From Plasmopara viticola (taxonomy: Eukaryota > Oomycota > Peronosporomycetes > Peronosporales > Peronosporaceae), in the NCBI GenBank assembly GCA_001695595.3, contig MBPM02000012.1, positions 868,001 through 932,000 on the forward strand: DNA of 64,000 nt, given 5' to 3'. The notes under the pieces were generated by a model that saw only the letters and a list, made by a program, of their open reading frames with translations, did no database searches and was not told the DNA's origin. Position numbers and translations under genes: made by a program. Of the stretch, positions 49,301-59,135 are shown piece by piece; positions within the stretch are counted from its first letter, which is position 1, and every line of letters begins with the position of its first letter.

Positions 49301-49395
49301 TTGCAGACATGCTGTAGCCATTAACAACAGTGGAGGCAGTACGATATGCCGTATTTCGAGTAGCTTCAGCAAGTAGACGTTACAGCGCCATATTT
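46380..49395 (+). mobile_element. copia fragment D (plus strand)
   Basis: Plus-strand pol remnant without LTRs or gag. It has gag-pre-integrase near 46,500-46,560 (LSVGKLANMM), integrase end near 47,010-47,160 (IIMEKVRSM, then LVNRSTNAANSD), a linker ORF 47,511-47,930, reverse transcriptase pieces near 48,050-48,480 (KARLVAKGL; a degenerate YVDDMIIAAKTSE box near 48,420), RNase H near 48,900-49,080 and the ADML end near 49,300. Heavily frameshifted. It interrupts copy 2 of the segmental duplication, and copy 1 has about 40 bp of unrelated sequence at the corresponding place. Confidence 0.75.
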
Positions 49396-49504
49396 GAAGT
49401 CAGATAAAACACAATGGCATTACCATTTGCCACTGCAATGTCAAAAACTTATGACATTGCAGTTGCGGCAATTTAAGCTCGATAAAAATATTTGTCAGTT
49501 GTTG

Positions 49505-50964
49505 TGAAGGTGTACGATCGAGAACGTAGAATGCAGATAATATATTCGAGTCCTTCGCTCACTATGTGCCACCTCTAAGCCTATCCGGTATAGCTTTTAA
49601 ACGCTTCTTTGTGACGTCATCTGATGACATGAAGCAGAACTCGCTAAGTTACGCTTGTAACGCGTGCCTGCATGTCTAGAAAGCTAAATTTGACGTATCT
49701 GAGGCCGTAGAAAGATTCGGCGCTTCAAATGGAGCAGAAGTCGCTAGGTTACGCTTGCAGTAGCAATTACGAAAAACGCGTAAAGCCAGCTAAAGCGGCG
49801 CAACATTTATCTTGTGGGTTTCGGTTCGGATCCGACAAAGCAGCTTCCGCCTTTTCAAAAATAGCGTCAGACGGACGCAAAAATTCGGCTCATGGTGCAG
49901 CATTTTGCCATGTCTGGGTATCGCGCAGAAGGAAAAAAACAATCCTAAGCGTATTTTCGCTCTTGTGAAGTGCTGGGATGATGTATGGTCATAGATTCGT
50001 CCTTTCTACCATTCTAGACGTGAGCAGACGCAATAGAGCCACAACTATGCGTATATTCGCTCTTGTGAAGTGCTGAGATCAGTATTTCAGTGACATCAGC
50101 CTACTACATCATGGTTTTACTGATATTGGCCGTTATCCCGTGTCGTCATCCGCTTGTCCAGCATAAGTTCAGCGGTGTAATACCAACACTTCCACTTTAC
50201 GCTAATGATGGTTGTGCCTTGGACCGATGCCACCTACTTGAAGCTAAAACTTGAGTCGCTTAATCTCACGTGCGTCGATGAACACGCTCCACTGTCGATT
50301 AGCCATCCAGCAATCACTTTACTCCTAGGACAAACTCAGCATCATCTCCATCGCCACCGTTCCGCTTCGGACATTTCCGTTTGAGATGTTTAAATTGCCC
50401 ACACTTGAATATTTTGGCTATGAAACCCCGAAATATCTGACCAAAATGTTCTTATTTGACCATGGCATTGGCCTGCCTTGAACCGTTCAGCGCTAACTTT
50501 GAAGGCGCGCACTATTGTCTCCTTCTTTCAAATTATTTATATTCCTTGTGCATCCCCTCCTTTGCCCTGATTTGCGTCAAACTTTAAGCATTTTTTAGGA
50601 TGGGTAACATGAGCTCGTACTTTGTATAGACTTTCCAACAAAATAACAGTTGACGCACCGCATTCATGGTCTCTCTCGGGCTTTACATACCAACGATCGC
50701 TTCGTCGAATGAGTTGAGGTGATTAGCCATGGTAGATGCGCTCTCCATCTTGAACAAATCGAACCGTCGTGTCGCCGTGGTACGATTTCGCAGCGTGCTG
50801 TGGTAGTAATAGCTCGCGATAAACAACCTTCTTCTAGAAGAATCTACATTCCAATGAGATCAGCCGACGACGTCATGACCTTAACAGTTTTGACCGCAAT
50901 CCTGTCCGTAGTATTTTGTCGTCATTCGCCTGTCCCCCATGCATTCAGCGGTGTAATACTCACA
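49505..50964 (-). mobile_element. Internally deleted copy of copia A (copy 2)
   Basis: Same insertion as 6,395-10,700, shared by descent through the segmental duplication. LTR pieces lie at 49,505-49,635 and 50,086-50,188 (one LTR split by an insertion) and at about 50,865-50,964. Between them lies only the gag remnant (about 50,320-50,760, minus strand). The pol interior is missing, with the junction near 50,260. Confidence 0.7.
49636..50085. mobile_element. 450 bp insertion with paired internal repeats
   Basis: It interrupts the copia A LTR of copy 2 at a point that is continuous in copy 1 (about 6,525). Near its left end GAAGCAGAACTCGCTAAGTTACGCTTG is repeated with changes about 100 bp inward (49,730). 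Near its right end a run containing TTCGCTCTTGTGAAGTGCTG occurs twice about 100 bp apart (about 49,955 and 50,057). No coding capacity of a known transposase. A non-autonomous element is possible. Confidence 0.45.
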
Positions 50965-52769
50965 TCAGCACCGACATGAGAGTGGTTAAATCGAGCCTTT
51001 GCTAGGATAAATTATGTAAGCATCACAGGAAAGATGCAGTATAAATAATGATGACTCCCTCTTTGATCACTCTTTTTAGTGAGTTCTAATAAAAAAAGTA
51101 GGTTATTAGAAATGTTTGGATCAAAAATCGCTACACCCATACGTTCGTGCCGAAAATTGAATAGGATGGCCTTATCAAAATTCTCATCATTGAATATAAT
51201 GTGCTGAGAAAATTGGCATAACTTAGGGTTAAGTGAGATCACGTCATTTATTTCAAAAAAAAAGTCTCATATCTCATTGTCAATGCATCCACCCGATGTA
51301 TATGAGAAACACCAGGCTTGCGTTCCGACAGTACTTAATTTGATAGCAAGGCTGAAGAGCCTCCTACAAAGTTTAAGCAAATGAAGTACTAGCTAAAGCA
51401 CCTACAAAATTTTACGGGAAAACTACAGAGGATGAGGTATACCATGGTTGTATTGCACACAGTAAATCAATTTTCGAAAAGATCTAGAATTGAGATTGAA
51501 CTACTCTTCATACTTTATCCTACTTTATATTTCAAGCTATAGCAAAAACGTATCGCGAGATTGAACTTCCTAGCGAGGCAGTATCGCGCAAGCTCACGAA
51601 GTCATTCAAGACTGAGGAGCTTAAGAATGTAGCTTGAGCATCTTTTCCTTTCTGCATCGTATAAAAGACCTGTAGAGCTTTTGGGCTGGTAGTGGTGTTT
51701 GGCGTAACTTTCCCAGCACGATATTAGCAAGAGATACAAAGAGGCTTTAGGATAAGCAGTCGGTCATAGGTATAAGAAGGCATTGCATAAGCTTTAAGCT
51801 TGCCAAAAACTTGGTAAAGCTTAGTAAAGCAGCGGATATTGCTGTACCGGTTCTGACTATTTCACTGGGCGCTCATTAAGCAGCAATTTCTGCAAGAGCT
51901 AATCTGTTTGATGACAACTACGATAGCAGCAGCAACTCGCAGAGGAAGGATAATCGAAGTATAGTAGCTGATGCAAAGATGGAGGCTATGCGATTGCAGA
52001 TGGTCATGGTACTGATCATGCCGATGATACTGATAATGTTTTTCAAAGCAAGACAAAGACTTAGCATTAAGTTTTTATGAAATTTGCGATTCGTGGTGAA
52101 AATTATCGATGATACAATGTGGGGATACCAACGATTAAGCGCATAGTTACTAGTCTACAAAACGTAAGGGACGTACCGCAATTGCTCGTGCTAAATAAAT
52201 GCAACCTTTGGCTGCTAGATATTTTGAACTTTACACCAAATATTATCCATCAGCTATGAACGTCTATTCTTAAGGAAGCAGAGACGTAGTTGTATCGAAA
52301 TCACCACAGGATCCGACATTCAAGTTTCTTTAATTATTTATGCTGATAGTTTGAATAAAAAGGGCATTGTGGCAATTTATTGATACATTCTTATTCTGCT
52401 TTAAGCAAGTAGAGTGACTTTTCCACGGTCGGAAGCACTTAGTATGTCTCAAAAGCAACGTATTTATTCTTGGTAAGATCGCAACGAGCGACATAATTTG
52501 AGCGTGAATGCATCTGTAAATTGCGCTTTGACAGTTGAGCAGAAGCAACATTTCCAAGGGCAGATATGCATAAATCAAATTTAGGGCCTACCAATTCTGA
52601 AGACTGCGTCGTCGATGATGATGTCATGAACGTGCAGTGAGAATAGACGCTATTGAGTTGTCGATAGCAACTCTTCGCAAAAAATAGAGGGGTGTTCTTG
52701 TGTCTGTATGGCACATTCCGATACTCTCCCGCAATTTTATCTTTTTAACTAAAAGATAATGATCCTTGA

Positions 52770-53720
52770 AAGCAAAATGGCATAGCTGAAAGCTTAGCGC
52801 TCGCGAAGGCAAAGGGCTGCTTAAGCTGTGCATGGAGCCGGTTGTTGCGGAAGAGGCCATAGTTTCGAGCTAGTTGGGATGTCATGGGGTACCACTTCGT
52901 ACGTATGGCTCCTTCGACTATGATGGTCTTTCCTTCGTTACTGGAAAAGGCAGTGGAATGCGTACTGACTTAAGCCTGAAAAAACTTGAAGTTGTATGAG
53001 AATTGTGCTCTTGGCAAAAAAATGCGGACAAACTTCACAAAAATTTTCCCAACTGAGTTAAGCAAGTTATGTGCGTGGGCCTATACAGACGGCACAATTA
53101 AGAGGCGAGCGCAATCTTGCGCCTTTCAGTGATAAAGAGCGGTATCACTATTCTGTTTACTAGCGAAAGACCAACTCTGAGGTGGCTGGCAAGTCTTCTG
53201 TATATGTTGCGCTGGCCGTCAAACCAACATTCGCGTTAAAAATTTCGTTTCGACGGAGGCGGCAAGTACAGCTCTGTATCCGTCGCCAAATTTTGTCGCC
53301 TTCATACACGCCACAGCTCAACGAATTTTCAGAGCGCATACATTGTACACTTGCCCAGTGTGGCCGCAGCATGCTGGATCAGGCTAGTATAATTAAAGTG
53401 CGCTTAGACGTAGCTGTTTTGACTGCTCTTTTTTTTACGCATCGATGTCTGATATGAGCGGTAGAATTAAATATGACCATTCCACGTGTGAAATGACACG
53501 AAGTCATTGATCACAAAGCTACATGTGTTCGGCTGTCATGAGTACGTCTCGATGTCCAAGAAATAGAGATATTGTGTAACAATTATTCAGTATGCTGCTG
53601 ACTTCTTGGATACTTGGAGCCTGAGAAAGAGTTTGAAGCGGTCGAGTGGTGGTTAGTCGGAACCCGCGATCTAATAGATACATTTGACTACATAAAGCAG
53701 TAGTCTATTAGTCCATTTCC
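52770..53720 (+). mobile_element. copia fragment E (different copia lineage)
   Basis: Plus-strand remnant of a second copia type. It has a protease/pre-integrase region (GSFDYDGLSFVTGKGSGMR near 52,910, then KNADKLHKNFP near 53,020) and integrase (SEVAGKSSVYVAL near 53,180; YTPQLNEFSERIHCTLAQC near 53,310; DVAVLTALFFT near 53,405), then the domain after integrase near 53,520. Stops and frameshifts are present, and no LTRs. The integrase wording differs from the IMEKARSM type of elements A-D, so it is a separate lineage. Confidence 0.65.
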
Positions 53721-55393
53721 TTCCGCAAGATTTTCGAGCTGTTGCAGAGATTAATATATACATTGTAGAAATTCTGTCCAGGCAACTCGCCATACGACAC
53801 CTTTCTGCTATATAAAAGTCTCTCTATCGTTTTCGTCACATGTGTCGCTCTCATTAGAATAGCCGGATGTTCGCACGCCGACGCCAACACAGCATGTTCT
53901 TTCAACTAGCCAAAATATGATCTCATATATAAGCATTCATACGATCGTTTTGGTATTTTCCTTTTATGGCAACCATTTAGTACTTCCGCAGTCGGTCGCC
54001 AAACTCACTTGTCCAACATTTTTTATTCTTTATCAAGTCCAAACTGGCGGTATAGTAACGTCAAGACACGTACGATAACCGTTTTACTCCCACTTTTCAT
54101 CTACGGATCGTTTGCTTTGCCATATACGAGTAACACTACCCGATTGTTTATTTTCTCTTGCTTGTGTTTCTTAATAACATACTTGTTTTTGCTGATGTAG
54201 CCTCTCTTACTTGTGATGAGAAGATTCTGACAGCTTCTTCATTGTTTGACGAGATTTTTGGCAGACAAGTCGTCATCTTCACTTTTTAGGATAGCATAGT
54301 AATGCAAATGTATCTATATAATTACATTGGAATAGAAATAATCGCTACAATTTTGAAGCACAAGAAAATGATGTCAAGGACTCTCAATATGACTTTTATC
54401 CTAAACACACACGTGATGTACAAATTTCCTTATAAAGACCATACTTCGTAATTGCATCCAGAGATCTCGTTTGATACTCATCGAAGCTGGTACATAGTTC
54501 GCTAGGATAGTCTCAATTGATCGCATTTTGCAGTACTGTCTGATTTATATCATATATTCAATATAGACACTCGTGTCTGGTGATTTCTTGTCTTGTGTAC
54601 GCAGGTTATAGTGTGGCTGTTTCAAATCTAGCTTTCTGCAAAACGTTCCGTTATATTCTTTCTCGGATCAAAGAATTTGTATTAGGAGCTGCATGAATTT
54701 GATCCAAAGCTGATGAGAAGAAGCATTGCGGTCAGGCGCTAATAGTGTATCCGACACCGCCATTATAACATTGTCGCTTAGTGCTTTCTTAGAGTATATT
54801 AAACAGCGATGCAGTATGTATATTTCGTGTTAGTAAAGCCAACACGCTGCCTTGTAAATAGTAATTCACCGTTGTCTGAGATTGATGCAGCGGCAATCTT
54901 AAAGTTTTGTAGATTTTTTTACAGGCGCTCGATAATATGAGCGTCGCTTACATAGTACACTCGTCGCATAATGTTGTGAGTAATCGAAGCTTTGTTTGGA
55001 CTTTACTTCTCTCATCAACTCCGAATGTAGGCTGCAGAATGATCAGATCTGGTCAAAAGAATATGAGCTTGATAAAGACACTTCTTTGCCAAAGATACTA
55101 ATGACAAGATCAAATGTGTATCAAAAACTGCATTCCTTCAATAATCGTCGAGACTAGCGATGTGCGTATTGTCAACATTAAATCCCCAAACTTGCCTGTA
55201 GAGATTGTTCTATATGGTATTGATATGCTTTCTATAAAGGAACATTAGTCCTAGCAAAAGCTCTATCAAGCAATCAGTAACTAGCAAGAACTTTAATGAG
55301 AATACAGTTCTGTCCTGTCACGAACAAAGTAGCGACGTTATGCCTCCATCTTCTACAAATAGAATAGACAAATGAAGAATACGAGCCCGTTAA
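53721..55393. other. AT-rich intergenic stretch
   Basis: No gene recognised. A 63-codon ORF at 54,009-54,200 ends in a hydrophobic stretch (FSCLCFLITYLFLLM) but has no other support. Confidence 0.4.
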
Positions 55394-55697
55394 TGTAATG
55401 TATTACGTTATCGCGTTGCCAAGTTATGCACGTGCTAGGCTCAGTCTGGCTAGTCCACGCCATAGAGTGGTGTCCGCATACGTCGGGTCTCGTTCGGCGG
55501 GCAGTGCAGCCAGCACCGAGGTCGTGAGGGTCTTCCATTAGTTTGTTTATCTCTGACTTGGTAAGAGCCCAGGTGGCGCCCGGTGCTGGTGAGACTCGTT
55601 AGAGACCTGCAAATGACCGAGAGCACCTGCCCGAAGCGCGCGAGCATTTAGCCCCCGCGCTTGGAAGGAGGGCGTCACCCCAACCTTATCCAAGCTA
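55394..55697. repeat. GC-rich dispersed repeat, copy 2
   Basis: Highly similar to 23,757-24,081, starting TGTAATGTATTACG, with a deletion of about 20 bp near 55,580. It marks the border between the repeat-rich DNA and the gene-dense island. Confidence 0.65.
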
Positions 55698-55936
55698 ATG
55701 TTTACAATAAAGAAATTAAATGTTATAATTTAAACCAGACCATAACACGTTTTATTGGCTGAAACGACTAGTTGCGATCACATTAAATGTCTGCACTACT
55801 TGTAATCGCTCGTAGACGCTCCAAGCGTTAATCATTTCAGTACACCACTTCATCCACCCGCCGTTTCCGACCGGTCTACTCCTTGTGCTCGGTAGCTCTC
55901 TTGCACTCGGGCCTGGTAGCTCAAGGCCTTCGTGCC

Positions 55937-57384
55937 ATGCGTCCATTTCGTCTCCTTTTCCTCTGTCACGTTCTCATACCCGCCACAGTCCAATCCGCAC
56001 ATACTGCCGAGCTCCAAACGCCTCACGAGCAGCCACCGCACCTTCGTCACCTCACGGGGCCTTTACGAACGACTGACTCGGTGCGCGCTGAAGCACTCGC
56101 TCACTCTGCACGAATCATCGACAAAACCAATGCTGAACACGCAGCTGGACGAAAGAGCTACTTTATGAAAGTGAACGACTTGAGTGGCTTGACGGACGCG
56201 CAGTATCGTGCGCTGTTAACGTCAAGACCAGACCCGGAGTTTCGTATCCCGACGTTGGGGAAAAAGGCCACGACACCACGCCAGTCGATGAACCGACGAC
56301 CGCACCAGCGAACGATTGGCTACAATACGGAGCTGGACGAAGACGAGCTCGGGGTCAAAGCAGTGAATTGGGTCACGAAAGAGCAGGGCAAGTACATGAC
56401 GCCCGTGAAGAACCAAGGCACGTGTGGCAGTTGCTGGGCGTTTGCAGGCGTCGCCGTCGTGGAGTCACGAGTTGCCATTGCACAGAACAGAGCCGCCGTG
56501 CCACTGAGTGTGGAACAAGTCCTGAGTTGCTCGCGCGCGTTGGCTCGCGTTCCGAGTAAGTTTGACGACAAGATGACGAGCTCTTCCAACGGCTGTTTGG
56601 GGGGCATGCCCTTCTTGACCTACGCCTACTTGCACCTCCGTCCCCCGCACGGGATTGCGTGTGCACACGACTATCCATATGCCATGGCGACGAACGAGAC
56701 GCGTCCAGTGTGTAGAGCCGAGGCCGTGGACGTCGCGGTGGCTTGGCAAGCCACGCGTTCCGACTACCACGTCGTCGCGTCGACGGAAAGGGCGGTTCTC
56801 CAAGCTGTCATGACGGGCCCTGTGACGGCCAACATGGACGCAGAGAGCGATGGGTTCCGTCACTATGGAGGCGGCATCTACGATGCGCAAGATTGTCGCG
56901 ACGATGGCAATGAAGTCAACCACGCGGTCGTGATTGTCGGGTTTGGGGAGACAATGGAAGGCCAAAAGTATTGGGTGCTGCGCAATACGTGGGGAACCAT
57001 GTGGGGCGAAGACGGCTACATGCGCATCGCCCGTGGCTCTCACGGGGGGACTACGGGCCATGCAATCTGTACCTCTACGTCGACTACCCCGTCAACCTCA
57101 CGTTCGCACCGCACGCCACGACGTGTGCCGCACCCGCCACCAAGTTGACGCCACTGCCGTTCCACACCTTGCTTGCCCTCTCCACCGACCAAGTTCTATT
57201 GCTAACACTGTGCACGGTGGTCACTGTCGCCACTGGCCTCGGCCTCTATTACGGCACGGAATGGCGGTACCACTGGAAAGAAGCGCGAGGGGACGTACAA
57301 GGTGGCGAGGCGATTGCACGGTGGATTGTACCCTCCCGTGACCAATTGGCGACTGCTTTACGGCGTCGCAATGCGCGAGAATGA
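55937..57384 (+). CDS. Papain-like cysteine protease with C-terminal membrane anchor (one frameshift)
   Basis: Peptidase family C1A. I chose ATG 55,937 over the upstream 55,883 because it gives a signal peptide (MRPFRLLFLCHVLIPATVQS). A propeptide follows (MKVNDLSGLTDAQYRALL, I29-like end). The mature domain has Q160, C166 in NQGTCGSCWAF, H329 in NHAVVIVGFG and N350 in RNTWGTMWGEDGY, so the catalytic set is complete. A single-base frameshift lies at the G6 run 57,044-57,049. The other frame continues the family pattern (GPCNLYLYVDYPV) and ends at 57,384 with a transmembrane segment (VLLLTLCTVVTVATGLGLYYG region, about 57,205-57,250) and a basic tail. Without the shift the product ends at 57,148 with an unrelated tail. 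No introns. It probably acts in the secretory/lysosomal pathway or at the membrane. It converges on the sorting nexin gene with 70 bp between stops. Confidence 0.88.
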
Positions 57385-57454
57385 GCTGCAAGAACGCATG
57401 GAAACAAGACAAGACACGCAACGCATTGGCTCCTTTATTCAGTCACCAATGTTC

Positions 57455-58945
57455 CTAGAGAGACACGTCGGGGTTCGAATCTGCCAAAGAGTGGGTACCA
57501 TACGGGGAACGCTGGTACAGGGTGGCATCGGACGTCATTAAAGTGAGGTCCGCGAGACTCTCGTCCAGCGCGGCCGTGGCCTCGTCATTGGTCAAAAGGT
57601 CCGTCGCCTCACTTATTGTGGCCACTGCCTCGACTTGAATTTGCGCAAGTTGCGGCAACACATTTTGCCACGCCTTTTCCACCTTTTGGCTATACTGAAT
57701 CTGCATCTGGATATAATCCAGGATAATGTGTTTGAAATCCGCGCGTTTGGTCCGTTGAAAGCGCTCGACTTCGCGAAGCACACGCTCCGTGACAATGTCG
57801 TCCTGGATCTGCGCTTCTTCCATCAGTTCACGCGCTACCCGCACGTCCGTCTCGGCACCCTGGACCTTTTCCTCCGACCCGCCTCGCGCGTGTTTCTGGA
57901 GTTTCGCCAAACTCGCTTCTTTCGCTTCCAACGCCGCGACCGCGGCGCCATACGCGCCCCGCACTTCGTTCCGCTTCTGCAACGCTGCTTTCACGGCGCC
58001 GACCAGGCGAATATAGTCAAAAATCGGTTCTTCAAAGTGCAAGGCCTCTTGTTCCGCGTGTTCGGCCGCCAAGAGGGACAATTGATCCGAACAGTGGCCA
58101 ATGTGATTCAATCCCTCTTGCAACGACACATTCGCTTCGGATTTGCCCAACAACGTCAACGCGACGCCAAACTCAAACAAGCCGTCGGCAATCTCGCGGG
58201 CCCGTTTCGTTAACCCGTGGGCATGTTTGTGCAAACCCGTCATGATGGGTTCCAACCCGTCAATGTACGCCATCATTTCGTCCACTTGCTGGTCCGCCGC
58301 AGACTTGGGGAGATTACTGGCCACGGGGATCAACGTCGACGAGATGGTCGTGACAGTGTCGTCGAGCCATTGAAACAAGGCGCCGCGTTGCGCATTGGGC
58401 GCTGCGTGGCGTGGATCTTTGCGAAAGCGCTGCAGTTCGTCGTCGCTCGCTTCGAGGAACGTGCTCAAGTGGTGACAATGCTGCAATTCCGGATGCAGGC
58501 AGCACCGGTGGAGGAAGAGCTGCAGAGCCCGGCGGCGGCTTTCAATGAATTCGGGCGAAAAGCGCCCGACCAAGAGTTTCTCTGGCAACGGCGGGACCAC
58601 GACGCCGGGGTACAGGGCGTTGAGGTGGCTGTGGATCCATACAAAGTCACTGTAGCGCCGCACGACGGCAAACGTGCTCTTGGCAAACTGCGGCCGCGTC
58701 GTGGTGGTACTGATTTTATACGAAATATACGCATTCATCCCTTCTCCTTGCTTGACGGGTTCACTCACAATGACTTGAATACTGGACGAGGATGGCGAGG
58801 ATGGCGCCGCGTGAGGGGGGGCCACGACGGCAGGGACCGTGGCGCGCGTACTCGCGTGGGCCGCGCCGTTGGCCAGCACAATGGACTCGTCGAGAATCCG
58901 ATTCGTATAGTCGACATTGACCCACTTGCCGTTGCGCCCGTCCAT
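57455..58945 (-). CDS. PX-BAR sorting nexin (SNX1/SNX2/Vps5-like)
   Basis: Single exon, 496 residues from ATG 58,945. The frame is open to a GTG at 58,981, with a TGA five codons before that, so 58,945 is the first ATG. PX domain at about 56-165 with RRYSDF (96-101), PPLPEK (118-123) and a basic RRR (137-139), the usual phosphoinositide-binding layout (PI3P). A long helical BAR/Vps5 domain at about 190-435 includes KLQKHARGGSEEKVQGAE-type coiled coil. Such proteins form the membrane-bending part of retromer or ESCPE-like coats on endosomes, recycling receptors to the Golgi or plasma membrane. It is divergent from the OCRL-like gene with 190 bp between start codons and convergent with the protease. 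The assignment to Vps5/SNX1-type rests on domain order; other SNX-BAR members are possible. Confidence 0.88.
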   Translation of the reverse strand: MDGRNGKWVNVDYTNRILDESIVLANGAAHASTRATVPAVVAPPHAAPSSPSSSSIQVIVSEPVKQGEGMNAYISYKISTTTTRPQFAKSTFAVVRRYSDFVWIHSHLNALYPGVVVPPLPEKLLVGRFSPEFIESRRRALQLFLHRCCLHPELQHCHHLSTFLEASDDELQRFRKDPRHAAPNAQRGALFQWLDDTVTTISSTLIPVASNLPKSAADQQVDEMMAYIDGLEPIMTGLHKHAHGLTKRAREIADGLFEFGVALTLLGKSEANVSLQEGLNHIGHCSDQLSLLAAEHAEQEALHFEEPIFDYIRLVGAVKAALQKRNEVRGAYGAAVAALEAKEASLAKLQKHARGGSEEKVQGAETDVRVARELMEEAQIQDDIVTERVLREVERFQRTKRADFKHIILDYIQMQIQYSQKVEKAWQNVLPQLAQIQVEAVATISEATDLLTNDEATAALDESLADLTLMTSDATLYQRSPYGTHSLADSNPDVSL

Positions 58946-59135
58946 TCGTGTCGTCCGAGGGAGAATGACCGCTTGGCCCACTTTCCTTCTTCCTCAGAAC
59001 GCTTTCCCGTTGAATTTTAATCGGGTTATTGGGATTGGCCAATATGTCGCCATGTGTAGGCAAAAAGTACCCGTACACCACATTGGATTTTATCCGTGCG
59101 TTACGCCACTTTCAAGAGGCGCGTGCTAGCTCGCG
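58946..59135. promoter_or_regulatory. Probable bidirectional promoter
   Basis: 190 bp between the divergent start codons of the sorting nexin and the OCRL-like phosphatase, too short for two separate long promoters. It contains ATTGGCCAAT at 59,033-59,042, a palindrome that presents a CCAAT box on both strands. Function inferred from geometry. Confidence 0.5.

Larger units (their letters stand above)
39710..52760. repeat. Segmental duplication, copy 2
   Basis: This is the paralogue of 60-12,560, in direct orientation about 27 kb downstream of it. Relative to copy 1 it has four large differences: a CRN gene with flanks (about 43,042-44,970) at the point matching 3,470-3,490; a copia pol fragment (46,380-49,395) at the point matching about 6,250-6,290; a roughly 450 bp insertion (49,636-50,085) inside the shared LTR; and a deletion of the pol interior of the shared copia, with its junction near 50,260 (6,705 joined to 9,670 in copy 1 coordinates). 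Outside these the match is nearly continuous to the end at about 52,760, where another copia fragment begins. Confidence 0.85.

Noticed and set aside
56465..57061. 198-codon minus-strand ORF opposite the protease
   Set aside because: Shadow of the conserved C1A domain on the other strand.
58946..58981. GTG at 58,981 as start of the sorting nexin
   Set aside because: Non-ATG start is not expected. The first in-frame ATG is 58,945.
58217..59020. 267-codon plus-strand ORF opposite the sorting nexin
   Set aside because: Antisense shadow produced by high GC at third positions; no recognisable domain.
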